From: Paludibacterium sp.
GTDB taxonomy: Bacteria > Pseudomonadota > Gammaproteobacteria > Burkholderiales > Chromobacteriaceae
Length of the DNA stretch: 64,000 nt
Assembly (NCBI RefSeq): GCF_019232825.1
Contig: NZ_JAFAND010000045.1
Span: 1 to 64,000 of the forward strand
Reading direction: 5' to 3'
How positions within the stretch are numbered: position 1 is the stretch's first letter; each line of letters opens with the position of its first letter. The notes beneath the pieces were generated by a model. That model saw only the letters and a program-made list of their open reading frames with translations. It was not told the origin of the DNA and made no database searches. Position numbers and translations under genes: made by a program. Shown here piece after piece: positions 41,520 to 50,192 of this stretch.

Positions 41520-44479
41520 CAAAATCGCCAATTCAGATTGACATAGACCCGGTTATTCAGACTTTGGGCGCCGTCGTAAGGGTGACTGGTACGCGTCAAA
41601 CCATAAATGAGCGCATTGTCGTGCCCCCATTGCCAGACCTGCTCCACGGTCAGCCCCCACAGGTTGCCGGTCCCTTCGCCGGATTGATAATAGCGGCCGC
41701 GCGTCAGGCCGAGGCGCTGGTGCCAGCTGCTGTCATAGCGGCGCCAGAGCGTCCAGTCGTTGCTGACCGTCAGGTTTGTTTCCAGATCTTTGAGAGGATT
41801 GAAATACTGCGCCTGCGGCACCTGATCGTTGTGACTGGTCGCCACGCCGGTTTGCGTGCTCAACTGCCAGACAGGCCCTGCCACCCAGCGCTGATCCCAG
41901 TCAAGCGAGAGGCTTTGCCGCCGGTTGCCATCCGACATATCGAGCTGGCTCGCCTGCAACAACCACTGGTTATCGTCGCCAGGACGATATTGCAGACTCG
42001 CGCGCAACAGGTTGCCCGCCACACCATCCAGGCGGCCCGGCAAGGGAACCTGCGCGCTGTCCTGTTCAAAGCGCGTTCCCAGCGTCCAGAGATCGTCCGG
42101 CGTCCAGTCGTAGCCGGCAAAACCACCTTGCCGACCGTGGCCGTCCACCTCGCTGAACAAACCGAACTCGCCCGTCCCATACTGGCTGCGATGCTGCCCC
42201 CCCATGCCAAGGGTCTCGTAGCGTGCTTGCTGTGCGGGGGTTACCGTGGAGAAATCGGCCGTCTGCAACTGGTGCTGGCCAAACAGCCGCCAATGTCCGA
42301 ACGACTGGCTATAAACGCGGATCAGGTTATCCCATGCATTCTGATCCGAGACCCCCTGGCTTCCCCCCATGTCGTGCCCCGTCTCCACCACCAGCTGCGG
42401 ACGCAGCGCATCGGCAAGATGCTGCTGCCGCTCCTGCAATGCCGCCCAATCGGACTGCTGCGCTTGAACCGTATCCAGCATGCGCCCTGCCTCGCCGAAC
42501 TCGGCCAGTTCCATTGCCGCATCAGCCTGCCCCAGCAGCGCAGGACGCGCCGTCTCCGGCAACTGATCGACCTCTATGCGCCGGAAAGTCTCCTTGGCTC
42601 GCCGCGGCCAGCCGCGCATCAATTGGTTCTCCCCCTGGCCTTGGCGCAAGGTCATGTCGTAAGGCGCATCCGCCAGCAAGCCATCCAACTGCCATGCCGC
42701 TACGTCATTGCCCTCCAGGTAAGCCGAAATCATGGCTTGGTGATACGCCACGGTCTGATAGTCCGGATTGAATACCCACTGCCCTGTCGCACCGTCGATC
42801 TGATCTCTCGGCACGGAGGCCAATAAACCGGCCATATATTGACGACAGCTGCGATACTGTCCCGACTCAAGCAGGGAATACGCCAAGCCCACTCGCCATT
42901 CGATGGCATCGTCGTCCTGTGGCGCCAGGGCAAGCGCGGCACGGTACAGCCCCTCCGCTTCTCGCGGCTGGCGCAGCGCCAGTAGCGAGGTGGCCACCGC
43001 CGCCTCGGCACGGGCCGACCAGGCAAACCCGGTATGCTGACGGTACAGGTCGACGGCTTGTTGCCAGCGCTGCCGCTGTTCGAGCAGGATCACGCGCAAG
43101 TCGATCCCTTGCTGCCGCATCACGTCGGTCAGATCCGCTTCAGCCAACCAGGCAGCATTGAGCGCCAGCGCCTGATCGGTCTGAGCGTAACGCGTATCCC
43201 CGTCCTCCTGATCGGACTGAATCCGGCCCCACACGCCAAGCTCGACACTGCGGTTAAAAACCGCCTCTCGCGCCGGCAAACGGCCAAAGCGCATCGGCGC
43301 GCCCGCCAGCGTCTGCTGTTGCGCGACCAGCCCCATGGCCTCCAATACCGTCATGTAGTCGTCATTGAGCACAGGGTCGGCGGCATAGCGCGGTTGCCAC
43401 CGCATCAGCCACACCAGCGCCTGCGACCACTCCTCCGAGCCCATCAGCAGTTGCGTCCGTTCACGGGCCTCTTGCAAAACGGGATCGGCTGCTGCGGATA
43501 CGGCGCCATCGGGCAAATCCTGGGGGTGCCGCCGCTTCTCGAACCACCGTGCGACCAGCGCCTTTTGCGCGTCGTTCCCCTCCCGGGCAACCGCATCGTG
43601 CAACAGGGTCAATGTCCGCGCGGTCATGGCCATCTCATGCTCTTGCGCCAATTGCAACGCTTGAGCCACGTGTCCCTGCCGGCACAGCATGAGCAGGTAG
43701 TCGTTAAAAAAACCGATAGGTGGAAGCGACCGCTTATAGACCTCGGCGACCAGGGCCGCCTGGCCGGCGCCGGCCTTCTGCGCAAAACCGGAAAGGCGAT
43801 AGAGGGCCGCCTGATCGTCTGCCGTCATCACACCGTTCGGCACCGGCACGCCAAGGCGTGCCAGCACGGCGCCATAACGTTGTTCAAGCTCGGGATCGGC
43901 AGGAAATTGATCGCGCGCATCGTGCAAATAATCGAGCGTGCGGGCATAGTCCCCGGAGAGCATCAGTACGTAGGCGCGGGCGCGGATCAGCGTCAGCGTA
44001 TCCTGTTCGCCGCGCGGCACAGCCGCATCCAGCGTTGCCAACGCCGCCGAGGACTGTCCCGTCTCGGCCAACACCATGGCAAGCCCGGCCTCCGCGTCGA
44101 CATCGGCGCCAAGACTGGCTGATCGCCGATAAAGCTGCTCGGCCAGCGCGTAACGCTTGAGATCGCGCGCGGCTCTTGCCAGCAAACGCAATGTTTCCGG
44201 TCGCAACGCACTCTCATGCCCCTCCGTCATAGCCAGAGCCTGCCGCATTTGTCCCGACCAGCACAGCAGGGTCAGATAATCATTCAGCAAAGGCGTGCTG
44301 AGCGGCCCCTTGGTGCGCTCGGTTTCAATCAGAGACAGCGCTTGACCGGCATCACCGGCGCGGGCCTGCACAATCGCCCGCGAATAGCCGGAGGTTTGCC
44401 ACAGCGGAAGGGCAATGCTCAAAGGGGAAGTGACAAGACACATACATGCCATGCCAATGAACCACGTCATCGATTTCAT
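41519..44479 (-). CDS. pgaA: PgaA, PNAG export outer-membrane protein
   Basis: This 986-residue protein has a signal peptide, a long periplasmic superhelix of tetratricopeptide-type repeats (about residues 30-680; for example AEQLYRRSASLGADVDAEAG) and a C-terminal beta-barrel (about 690-986) ending NLNWRF, a C-terminal Phe. PgaA binds deacetylated PNAG and exports it through the barrel; E. coli PgaA is about 800 residues, so this version is longer in the repeat region. It is the first gene of pgaABCD. The ATG at 44479 is preceded by a very AT-rich region that probably holds the promoter. No pga-specific regulator (such as an IcaR-like protein) is adjacent. Confidence 0.9.
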   Translation of the reverse strand: MKSMTWFIGMACMCLVTSPLSIALPLWQTSGYSRAIVQARAGDAGQALSLIETERTKGPLSTPLLNDYLTLLCWSGQMRQALAMTEGHESALRPETLRLLARAARDLKRYALAEQLYRRSASLGADVDAEAGLAMVLAETGQSSAALATLDAAVPRGEQDTLTLIRARAYVLMLSGDYARTLDYLHDARDQFPADPELEQRYGAVLARLGVPVPNGVMTADDQAALYRLSGFAQKAGAGQAALVAEVYKRSLPPIGFFNDYLLMLCRQGHVAQALQLAQEHEMAMTARTLTLLHDAVAREGNDAQKALVARWFEKRRHPQDLPDGAVSAAADPVLQEARERTQLLMGSEEWSQALVWLMRWQPRYAADPVLNDDYMTVLEAMGLVAQQQTLAGAPMRFGRLPAREAVFNRSVELGVWGRIQSDQEDGDTRYAQTDQALALNAAWLAEADLTDVMRQQGIDLRVILLEQRQRWQQAVDLYRQHTGFAWSARAEAAVATSLLALRQPREAEGLYRAALALAPQDDDAIEWRVGLAYSLLESGQYRSCRQYMAGLLASVPRDQIDGATGQWVFNPDYQTVAYHQAMISAYLEGNDVAAWQLDGLLADAPYDMTLRQGQGENQLMRGWPRRAKETFRRIEVDQLPETARPALLGQADAAMELAEFGEAGRMLDTVQAQQSDWAALQERQQHLADALRPQLVVETGHDMGGSQGVSDQNAWDNLIRVYSQSFGHWRLFGQHQLQTADFSTVTPAQQARYETLGMGGQHRSQYGTGEFGLFSEVDGHGRQGGFAGYDWTPDDLWTLGTRFEQDSAQVPLPGRLDGVAGNLLRASLQYRPGDDNQWLLQASQLDMSDGNRRQSLSLDWDQRWVAGPVWQLSTQTGVATSHNDQVPQAQYFNPLKDLETNLTVSNDWTLWRRYDSSWHQRLGLTRGRYYQSGEGTGNLWGLTVEQVWQWGHDNALIYGLTRTSHPYDGAQSLNNRVYVNLNWRF

Positions 44480-44913
44480 TTTATGACATTGTCATTACAT
44501 AAGGCCGATATGCATCCTATCGCCGAACAGCCCGATATAAGCGTCAGCCTCATCATTTGCGGGAACGAAGACACGAAAACACACAAACCGTGCATTTTCT
44601 TTTTTAAATCAAAAGATTAATTGTTTGATAGCAAAATCAATCAGCACAAGAGAGAATAGAAACAATTTCAATCTAGTTTGATTAACTAAACTTACAAATA
44701 CGATCCTAACATAATTTTTAATACGAAGTAAATATTGATTTTGCATCGCTCAAAGCATTCAGGCCACACGACGCCAGAACGCCACCCCGTTCCGGGAGAC
44801 TGTGCTTGCACTTAGCGTAGAGAGGGTTCGGCTCGCAGCGACAACCCGCGGCTATCTATTGGGAAGATTCGGATAGGTTGCTTTGCGAACGCATCACGTG
44901 CGGGAAGTGTTCT
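44480..44913 (-). promoter_or_regulatory. AT-rich upstream region of the pga operon
   Basis: This stretch of about 430 bases has no convincing gene. Positions about 44600-44750 are strikingly AT-rich compared with the rest of the window, as expected for a silenced or H-NS-like-bound promoter region. I cannot place the pga promoter precisely. Confidence 0.35.
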
Positions 44914-44940
44914 TGGCGCCGGAACCGGACTCGAACCGAG
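44914..44940 (-). pseudogene. tRNA 3'-end fragment, possible attachment-site copy
   Basis: On the minus strand this ends CGGTTCGAGTCCGG-TTCCGGCG-CCA, a T-arm plus acceptor end with CCA. No 5' half of a tRNA can be folded upstream of it. The 20 bases CCGGAACCGGACTCGAACCG (44919-44938, + strand) are identical to 46658-46677 inside tRNA-Leu, in the same orientation. It is either an attachment-site duplicate or the remnant of another tRNA. Confidence 0.55.
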
Positions 44941-44997
44941 GCCGGCATTTGCAATCAGCGATCAATCGTTGTCGCCACAACCGCTCGCCTGTTCCTA

Positions 44998-45765
44998 TTA
45001 CTCAGAATGCCATTCTGCTCGACCAGCACATTGGCGAGGGTCCGCAGCGGCGCGAGCCCGGTTCATCTCAAACGCTTGGTATTTCTGCTGTACGCGCGCA
45101 TCGGAATACTCGCCCTCCACGGTATTCTGAATACTGCGTCCATCCAATCCTTGAATGCCATCGATAGCGCTGCCCCATAAACCCCGACCGCGCGAAGCCC
45201 CAATGAAAGGACGAAGATAACAGTCTAAATGACCTTGGCCGGGGGAAGAAATTTCAGCACTCAGCGCCGTCAGATAGTCGTCCTTGCTCGTATGCTGCCA
45301 TTCGATACAGAAGCCCGCCCGATGGCAAAGCTCACTATGGATGATCAGCATCGTCCGCCCGTTTCCATCAAGGAAGGGATGACCATAGGCGAACCAGCCC
45401 ATAACCTCGCCCGGGCGCTGTCGCAGCGCCGCCTTGTCTTGCCCGATACGCAACCCCTGCTCCACGGCGCGCCGTGCATCGAGAGGATGACAAAACATTG
45501 TGCTGCCTTTGGACACCGCGCTGTTAGGCACCGTAGCCGCACGATCCTGGCCGGCCCATGGATAGAACGCAAAGAACAGAAGGCGATGCACGGCGAGGAA
45601 ATCGCCATAAACGAGCGTTTTGCGCTTTGCCACATAGGTCAAAGCTTCATCCAACCCTGCACGAAACATCGTGTGCTCAAGCTCACGAATGATTTCCGGG
45701 TCTTTTTCTTCAAACCGGTTTCGCAGATAGCCTACTTGGTCAAAATCCTTAAACGGATCGAACAT
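44998..45765 (-). CDS. fic: Fic-domain protein (putative AMP-transferase toxin)
   Basis: This 255-residue protein has the intact Fic active-site motif HPFLDGNGR (residues 129-137), with the catalytic His and the phosphate-binding loop. Fic proteins usually transfer AMP from ATP to target proteins; some act as toxins. I see no [S/T]xxxE[G/N] inhibitory helix motif at either end, so control by a separate protein is likely. The start overlaps the end of the AbiEi-like gene by 17 bases. The C-terminal 70 residues after the Fic core are Arg-, Gly- and Ala-rich and unlike the core. It lies between tRNA-Leu and the tRNA fragment. Confidence 0.82.
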   Translation of the reverse strand: MFDPFKDFDQVGYLRNRFEEKDPEIIRELEHTMFRAGLDEALTYVAKRKTLVYGDFLAVHRLLFFAFYPWAGQDRAATVPNSAVSKGSTMFCHPLDARRAVEQGLRIGQDKAALRQRPGEVMGWFAYGHPFLDGNGRTMLIIHSELCHRAGFCIEWQHTSKDDYLTALSAEISSPGQGHLDCYLRPFIGASRGRGLWGSAIDGIQGLDGRSIQNTVEGEYSDARVQQKYQAFEMNRARAAADPRQCAGRAEWHSE

Positions 45766-46426
45766 GCCGTCTCCGCTCCCGCAAATAATTGACCGCTAGC
45801 GTCGCGACCTCTTCCTTTGATAACTTGCCCGCACGTTTCAATGCGATCAGGAGATCCTCCGTGCTATCCGACGTCACCTCGTCTCCAGCTAAGCGTGTCG
45901 CCGACTCAGCCCACTGATCCATGGGATTGCTGGCGTAGGTCACCGCGTACCGCTGAGCCAACTTTTGCACAAAATGAGCGACACCCACTGTCGGAATCGC
46001 CAACGGCTGCTGTCCCTTGGCATCTCGACGTCTACGCCGATAGCTACGGAAATGAACGCGTATCCCTTCGATGACCAGCGTGCGCGAAACGCGCGGCGTT
46101 TCAGTCTCGATCACCAATGCACCCTCGCCAGCTACCTCAGAAGCATAAGGAGGAAGCACTTCATGCAGCACGAGCCCTAACTTCTGAGCGACCTCGCGGA
46201 TAATGACCTCAAACCCCGCTTGAGGCCCAACCACCCCGCCACCCGCCTCGCGCTTCGACTTAACATAGATTCCAGTCGCCAAGCGAAGAAGCTCACCGCT
46301 ACGGAGCAACGCATCCAAAGCATGTGTTACCTGGGTTGGACTGCCCAAAGCCGCAACGTCCGAACGCAATACCACTACACTCGCACGACGCCTGATCGAC
46401 TGCCGCACCCGATCTTCAAGCTTCAC
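45749..46426 (-). CDS. AbiEi/DUF6088-like winged-helix protein, probable antitoxin or regulator of Fic
   Basis: This is a 225-residue protein. Its N terminus (about residues 5-60) looks like the winged-helix domain of AbiEi-type antitoxins: ALGSPTQVTHALDALLRSGE followed by LLRLATGIYVKSK. The middle part (VLPPYASEVAGEGALVIETE) fits the DUF6088 family often placed beside toxins. In type IV systems AbiEi represses its own operon and opposes the AbiEii nucleotidyltransferase. Here the downstream partner is a Fic protein instead, and both families modify targets with nucleotides. The overlap with fic implies co-translation. The functional link is inferred from gene order. Confidence 0.65.
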   Translation of the reverse strand: MKLEDRVRQSIRRRASVVVLRSDVAALGSPTQVTHALDALLRSGELLRLATGIYVKSKREAGGGVVGPQAGFEVIIREVAQKLGLVLHEVLPPYASEVAGEGALVIETETPRVSRTLVIEGIRVHFRSYRRRRRDAKGQQPLAIPTVGVAHFVQKLAQRYAVTYASNPMDQWAESATRLAGDEVTSDSTEDLLIALKRAGKLSKEEVATLAVNYLRERRRHVRSV

Positions 46427-46651
46427 GATGAACTCCTGTTACCCACCCTCTCCGATTTTAACAGCCAACTATGCAAAACTCAATTTTTCCGTTATACAGC
46501 AAACACTTATCCGTACATACATTGCCGCACAAACGGCATAATTTGTCATAAACAGAGACTTGCGCACAAGCTGAGGGCACCTCTCCGGCGATTTGATAAC
46601 GCATGCTCAATGCCCAGGTAATGCGGCTAGGAGGATTTCAGAAGCAGGATT

Positions 46652-46739
46652 TGGTGCCCGGAACCGGACTCGAACCGGTACAGGAGTTTCCCCCCGGCGG
46701 ATTTTAAGTCCGCTGTGTCTACCATTTCACCACCCGGGC
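46652..46739 (-). tRNA. tRNA-Leu, anticodon UAA
   Basis: The minus strand begins GCCCGGGTGGTGAAATGG and has D-loop GTGAAATGGTAGACAC, anticodon stem-loop GCGGA-CTTAAAA-TCCGC (anticodon TAA), a long class II variable arm (CGGGGGGAAACTCCTG), T-arm ACCGG-TTCGAGT-CCGGT and acceptor end TCCGGGC-ACCA with encoded CCA. The acceptor stem pairs fully, allowing one G-T pair. Confidence 0.97.
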
Positions 46740-46965
46740 GGGCGACGCCAGCGGATGAGCGCTGGCAAGCGAAGAGACTGGCGATTGTATGTGCCCAAGC
46801 CCCCTGCTGGCAAGTCGGCGTGTCGGTGACGGTGTTTGTTGCATTCTTGTGCAAATGTTAAGCAAGGAGCAGACAAGCTTGGCGGCAAGCCTTGCCATCC
46901 TTTATATCAGATCGTAATATTTAAACGCGGGAATATTTCCCACAAAACAAAACAAACATCAAGCC

Positions 46966-48573
46966 ATGACACCGCCGACCGCTCAACACACGCTGCCTTA
47001 CCACAACCCCGACCGGCCTTGCGGCTGCCATACGCCAGGCAGTCATACGCTGCCCTGCCGTTTGCGCCATGCGCCTCGGCGCTTCGGCACGGTCTGGGAG
47101 ACATGGACTGGCCGGCTGGCGGACCGCTTCATCGCGCAACCGGCGCTGCTGTGCCTGCTATCGGTCGTGGCCTGGTACCTGATCAGCCAGGTGGCGTTCA
47201 CCAATCTCGACGCCTACGGCGACATGGTCGAGGCCTATGTCTTCACCCCCTACTGGGAACTCGGCACTTTCAAACATCCGCCGCTGACCGGCTGGGTGGC
47301 CAAGGCGTGGTTCGCCGTCATGCCGCACACGGTGTGGGCATTCTTTCTGTTGTCGAGCCTCGGCATGCTGATCGGCACCTTCGGCGTGCTGCGTCTGGCC
47401 GGCGAATTCATCCCGGACGACCGCCGCGCGCTGATGTTGATGGCGTTGAGCCTCACGCTGCCGTTCAGCACGCTGGCGTTCAAGTTCAACGCCAATAGCA
47501 TCCTGCTGCCGATCTGGCCTTGGCTGACGCTGATGTTCGTGCGCTCGCTACGGGGCGGGCACGGCGGGTATGCCGTTGGGCTGGGGATCTTAGGCGCGCT
47601 GGGCATGCTGGGCAAGTACTACACCGGCGTGCTGCTGGCCAGCATGCTGATCGCCGCGCTGGCCACCCGCGTCGGCCGCCGCTGGCTCGGCACACCGGCG
47701 CCGTGGCTCGCGCTCGCCGCCTTCGCGCTCTGCCTTTGGCCGCATGCGCTATGGGTGCTGCACCATGGCGACTCGACACTGAATTACGTCGGCCGCAAAG
47801 CGGATCACCACGTCGACTGGAAGCATCTGGCGAGTTTCCTACTATCGCCGCTGAGCTACGGTGGCGTGGCCTGGGGACTGATACTGGCCGCCGGCTTCAA
47901 GGGCACGCTGGGCAAGCGCGTACGCGCCTCGTTGCGTCCGCGCGATGGCGGCAATGACGTGCTCTTCTGGCTGACCTTGTCGCCACTGGCGATCACCGCG
48001 CTGTTCGCGCTGTGCGGTTATGTGAAGATTGCGCTGCACTGGGCGATACCGCTGGCTTACGTGCTGCCGCTGTTCTGGCTGACGCGCGCCAACGGCTGGC
48101 AAATCGAACGCGCGCGCGAGTTGCTGCGGGCGCTACCAGCGGTATGGCTGGGTTTGCTGCTGCTGGCGGCGGGTTTCAAAGGCTACGAGGCCTATGCGGG
48201 CACGCTGTGCCACTACCGTGACGACGCCGCCGCCGCGCGCGCCATCCTGGCGGCGCGCCCAGGCAAACCGCCGGTCTGGATCGGCGGCGGTTGGCCCGAC
48301 GTGGCCATTGTGCCGTTCTTCGCCGACCCGTCGGTGCGGGTGGTGCCCGGCGTGCCGGACAGGCTGCCGGCCGGGGTGACGCCGGTATTCGGCTGGCGCG
48401 ATCAGCCGGGCGCGCTGCTGTGCGCGCCGGACGACTCAACCTGTCAGGCACAAGCGGCGGAATGGATGCGCCGCCAGGGCCGCAACGACCGCCCGGTCGA
48501 CATCCGCGTCGAGCGCCATGGCTGGCTGTTCCCGCGGGCGGTGCCGACCCATTATTTGGTCTATTGGTATTGA
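46966..48573 (+). CDS. GT39-type integral membrane glycosyltransferase
   Basis: This 535-residue multispanning membrane protein has the ArnT/PMT-type (GT-C) layout: a cytoplasmic N terminus of about 45 residues, then about ten hydrophobic helices, and a periplasmic C-terminal domain of about 110 residues. Early in the first periplasmic loop are FTNLDAYGDMVEAY and KHPPLTGW, with acidic residues where GT-C enzymes hold the catalytic Asp/Glu. It should transfer a sugar from a polyprenyl-phosphate donor to lipid or glycan acceptors outside the inner membrane. The acceptor is unknown; lipid A or a glycan are both possible. No partner gene is adjacent, so it stands alone between tRNA-Leu and the HD-GYP gene. 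Confidence 0.75.
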   Translation: MTPPTAQHTLPYHNPDRPCGCHTPGSHTLPCRLRHAPRRFGTVWETWTGRLADRFIAQPALLCLLSVVAWYLISQVAFTNLDAYGDMVEAYVFTPYWELGTFKHPPLTGWVAKAWFAVMPHTVWAFFLLSSLGMLIGTFGVLRLAGEFIPDDRRALMLMALSLTLPFSTLAFKFNANSILLPIWPWLTLMFVRSLRGGHGGYAVGLGILGALGMLGKYYTGVLLASMLIAALATRVGRRWLGTPAPWLALAAFALCLWPHALWVLHHGDSTLNYVGRKADHHVDWKHLASFLLSPLSYGGVAWGLILAAGFKGTLGKRVRASLRPRDGGNDVLFWLTLSPLAITALFALCGYVKIALHWAIPLAYVLPLFWLTRANGWQIERARELLRALPAVWLGLLLLAAGFKGYEAYAGTLCHYRDDAAAARAILAARPGKPPVWIGGGWPDVAIVPFFADPSVRVVPGVPDRLPAGVTPVFGWRDQPGALLCAPDDSTCQAQAAEWMRRQGRNDRPVDIRVERHGWLFPRAVPTHYLVYWY

Positions 48574-48579
48574 AATGAG

Positions 48580-49803
48580 TTACGAGACGTCGGAGAGATA
48601 GCGGGTCGGGTCGAGGTTCCATTTGCGCGGGTCCTCGTAGCCGATGATGCGGTCGCCGCCGCCGGCGCCGAACGGACGCGACAAATCGATTAATTGAGCG
48701 GGAATATGCAGGTTGGAACGGGTGGAGAAAAAGGCGCGCACTTTCGGTTTGAGCACTTCGCTCTCGTGCGGCTCAACCACCACGGCGATGCGGCCGCTCT
48801 CCAATTTGACCAGCGTGCCGACCGGATAAATGCCGATCGCGGTCATGAAGGCGCGCATCAGCGAAGGGTCGAAGTGATGCCGGCTCCACTCCCACATTTT
48901 TTTCAGGGCGGCGGTGGGCGGCATGGCGGTGTGATAGCAGCGATCGGAGGTGATGGCGTCGTAGACGTCGGCGATGGCGGCCATGCGCGCCATGCGGCTG
49001 ATGGTCTCGCAGCCCTGGCCATGCGGATAGCCGCTGCCGTCCAGGCGCTCATGGTGATTGAGCGCCACGTCCAGCGCCTCGTGCGGCATGCCCTCCACCC
49101 CTTGCAGAATTTCCAGTCCGTGCTTGGGGTGGCGTTTCATCACCTCGTACTCGTACTCGGAATACCGGCCGGGCTTATTGAGAATCTCCACCGGCACGCG
49201 CACCTTGCCGATGTCGTGCAACAGTCCGGCGACCCCGGCCTGGTGCAGCATGGCGCGGTCGCAGCTCAGGGTATAGCACAGGGTGATCATCATGGCGCTG
49301 ACCGCCACCGAGTGCACCAACGTGTAGTCGTTTTGCGCACGCACGCGCAACAGCAGCAGCAAGGCGCTGTCGTTGCGCAAAATACTTTCGATGATTTCGC
49401 TGACCAGCGAGTCGATTTCTTCCAGGTTGATGGCCTTGCCCATCTTGGCGTCGTGCATCACCGAACGGATGATGCGGGTGGCGCGGGCGCGCAGCCGGCG
49501 CGCGTTGGGCAATTCCTCGGCCACGGTGGTGCAGCGGTACGGCGTCTCGCTATGCACCGCCGCTTGCATCTCTTCCATCAGCTGTGCATTGACCTCGGCC
49601 TCGGTGGGCGCGTCCTTGTCGTCCAAACCGCGCGAGGTGTCGATGTACAGCTCATGGATGCCGGCGGCGATGATCCGCTCGATCATGCACTCTTCCGTCA
49701 CCAGGAAGCGATTGCGCAGGAATGGATGCGACATCCATCCTGCGTTGAGGTTATGCAGAAACATGCCCGGGCGTAGTCGCTCAACGGGGATTTTCTTAAT
49801 CAT
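48580..49803 (-). CDS. HD-GYP-domain cyclic-di-GMP phosphodiesterase
   Basis: This 407-residue cytoplasmic protein starts with a DUF3391-type domain (about residues 1-130; MIKKIPVERLRPGMFLHNLN). An HD-GYP domain follows at about 150-340: HSVAVSAMM, LLHDIGKVRVP (HD motif) and HHERLDGSGYP (GYP motif). It should hydrolyse c-di-GMP to pGpG or GMP, opposing the GGDEF enzyme at 1.6 kb. A tail of about 60 residues follows with the pattern YPVGTLVKLESG, common in this subfamily. It converges on the glycosyltransferase gene with only six bases between the stops. Confidence 0.92.
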   Translation of the reverse strand: MIKKIPVERLRPGMFLHNLNAGWMSHPFLRNRFLVTEECMIERIIAAGIHELYIDTSRGLDDKDAPTEAEVNAQLMEEMQAAVHSETPYRCTTVAEELPNARRLRARATRIIRSVMHDAKMGKAINLEEIDSLVSEIIESILRNDSALLLLLRVRAQNDYTLVHSVAVSAMMITLCYTLSCDRAMLHQAGVAGLLHDIGKVRVPVEILNKPGRYSEYEYEVMKRHPKHGLEILQGVEGMPHEALDVALNHHERLDGSGYPHGQGCETISRMARMAAIADVYDAITSDRCYHTAMPPTAALKKMWEWSRHHFDPSLMRAFMTAIGIYPVGTLVKLESGRIAVVVEPHESEVLKPKVRAFFSTRSNLHIPAQLIDLSRPFGAGGGDRIIGYEDPRKWNLDPTRYLSDVS

Positions 49804-50192
49804 CTTGACCGACGCCGGTTAGAAGTTGGACAAAGGAACAACCGCATTTCCGAATTTCCGGACCACCGTGAGCTTACCTTACGTCTATCTTACATCTGCC
49901 TGACACCTGACGAAGCCACGATCCTACCGCAATCATTTCATAAAGTTAAATAACATTCTGCTGCGACTTCGTCCGCAAATCAAACGCGCTCGTATAACAG
50001 CGAACGCTAAGGAATCCCTTGTCATTGCCAACAGATTATTAAAGAAGACACATACTATTGGCAAACAACGCTTTAAAGGCAGGAATTATTTAATACAAAC
50101 GTTTTTCGGTAAAGTCCTGCCTAACCATGACAATCGCTATGCTAATATCACCGTCCATGCGTAATAAGCACCCAAAATAAGAAAGGGACACG
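49804..50192. other. Gene-free region upstream of ABC exporter with nested inverted repeats
   Basis: This 389-base stretch has no convincing gene. It contains TTGCCAA (50025-50031) with TTGGCAA (50058-50064), and AGGCAGGA (50077-50084) with TCCTGCCT (50115-50122). These are two consecutive inverted repeats in an AT-rich area before the ABC gene. They could be leader hairpins or operators. Confidence 0.4.

Noticed and set aside
44878..45180. Plus-strand frame across the tRNA fragment and the fic 3' end
   Set aside because: It overlaps fic antisense and contains the tRNA remnant; no ribosome-binding site and no recognisable protein.
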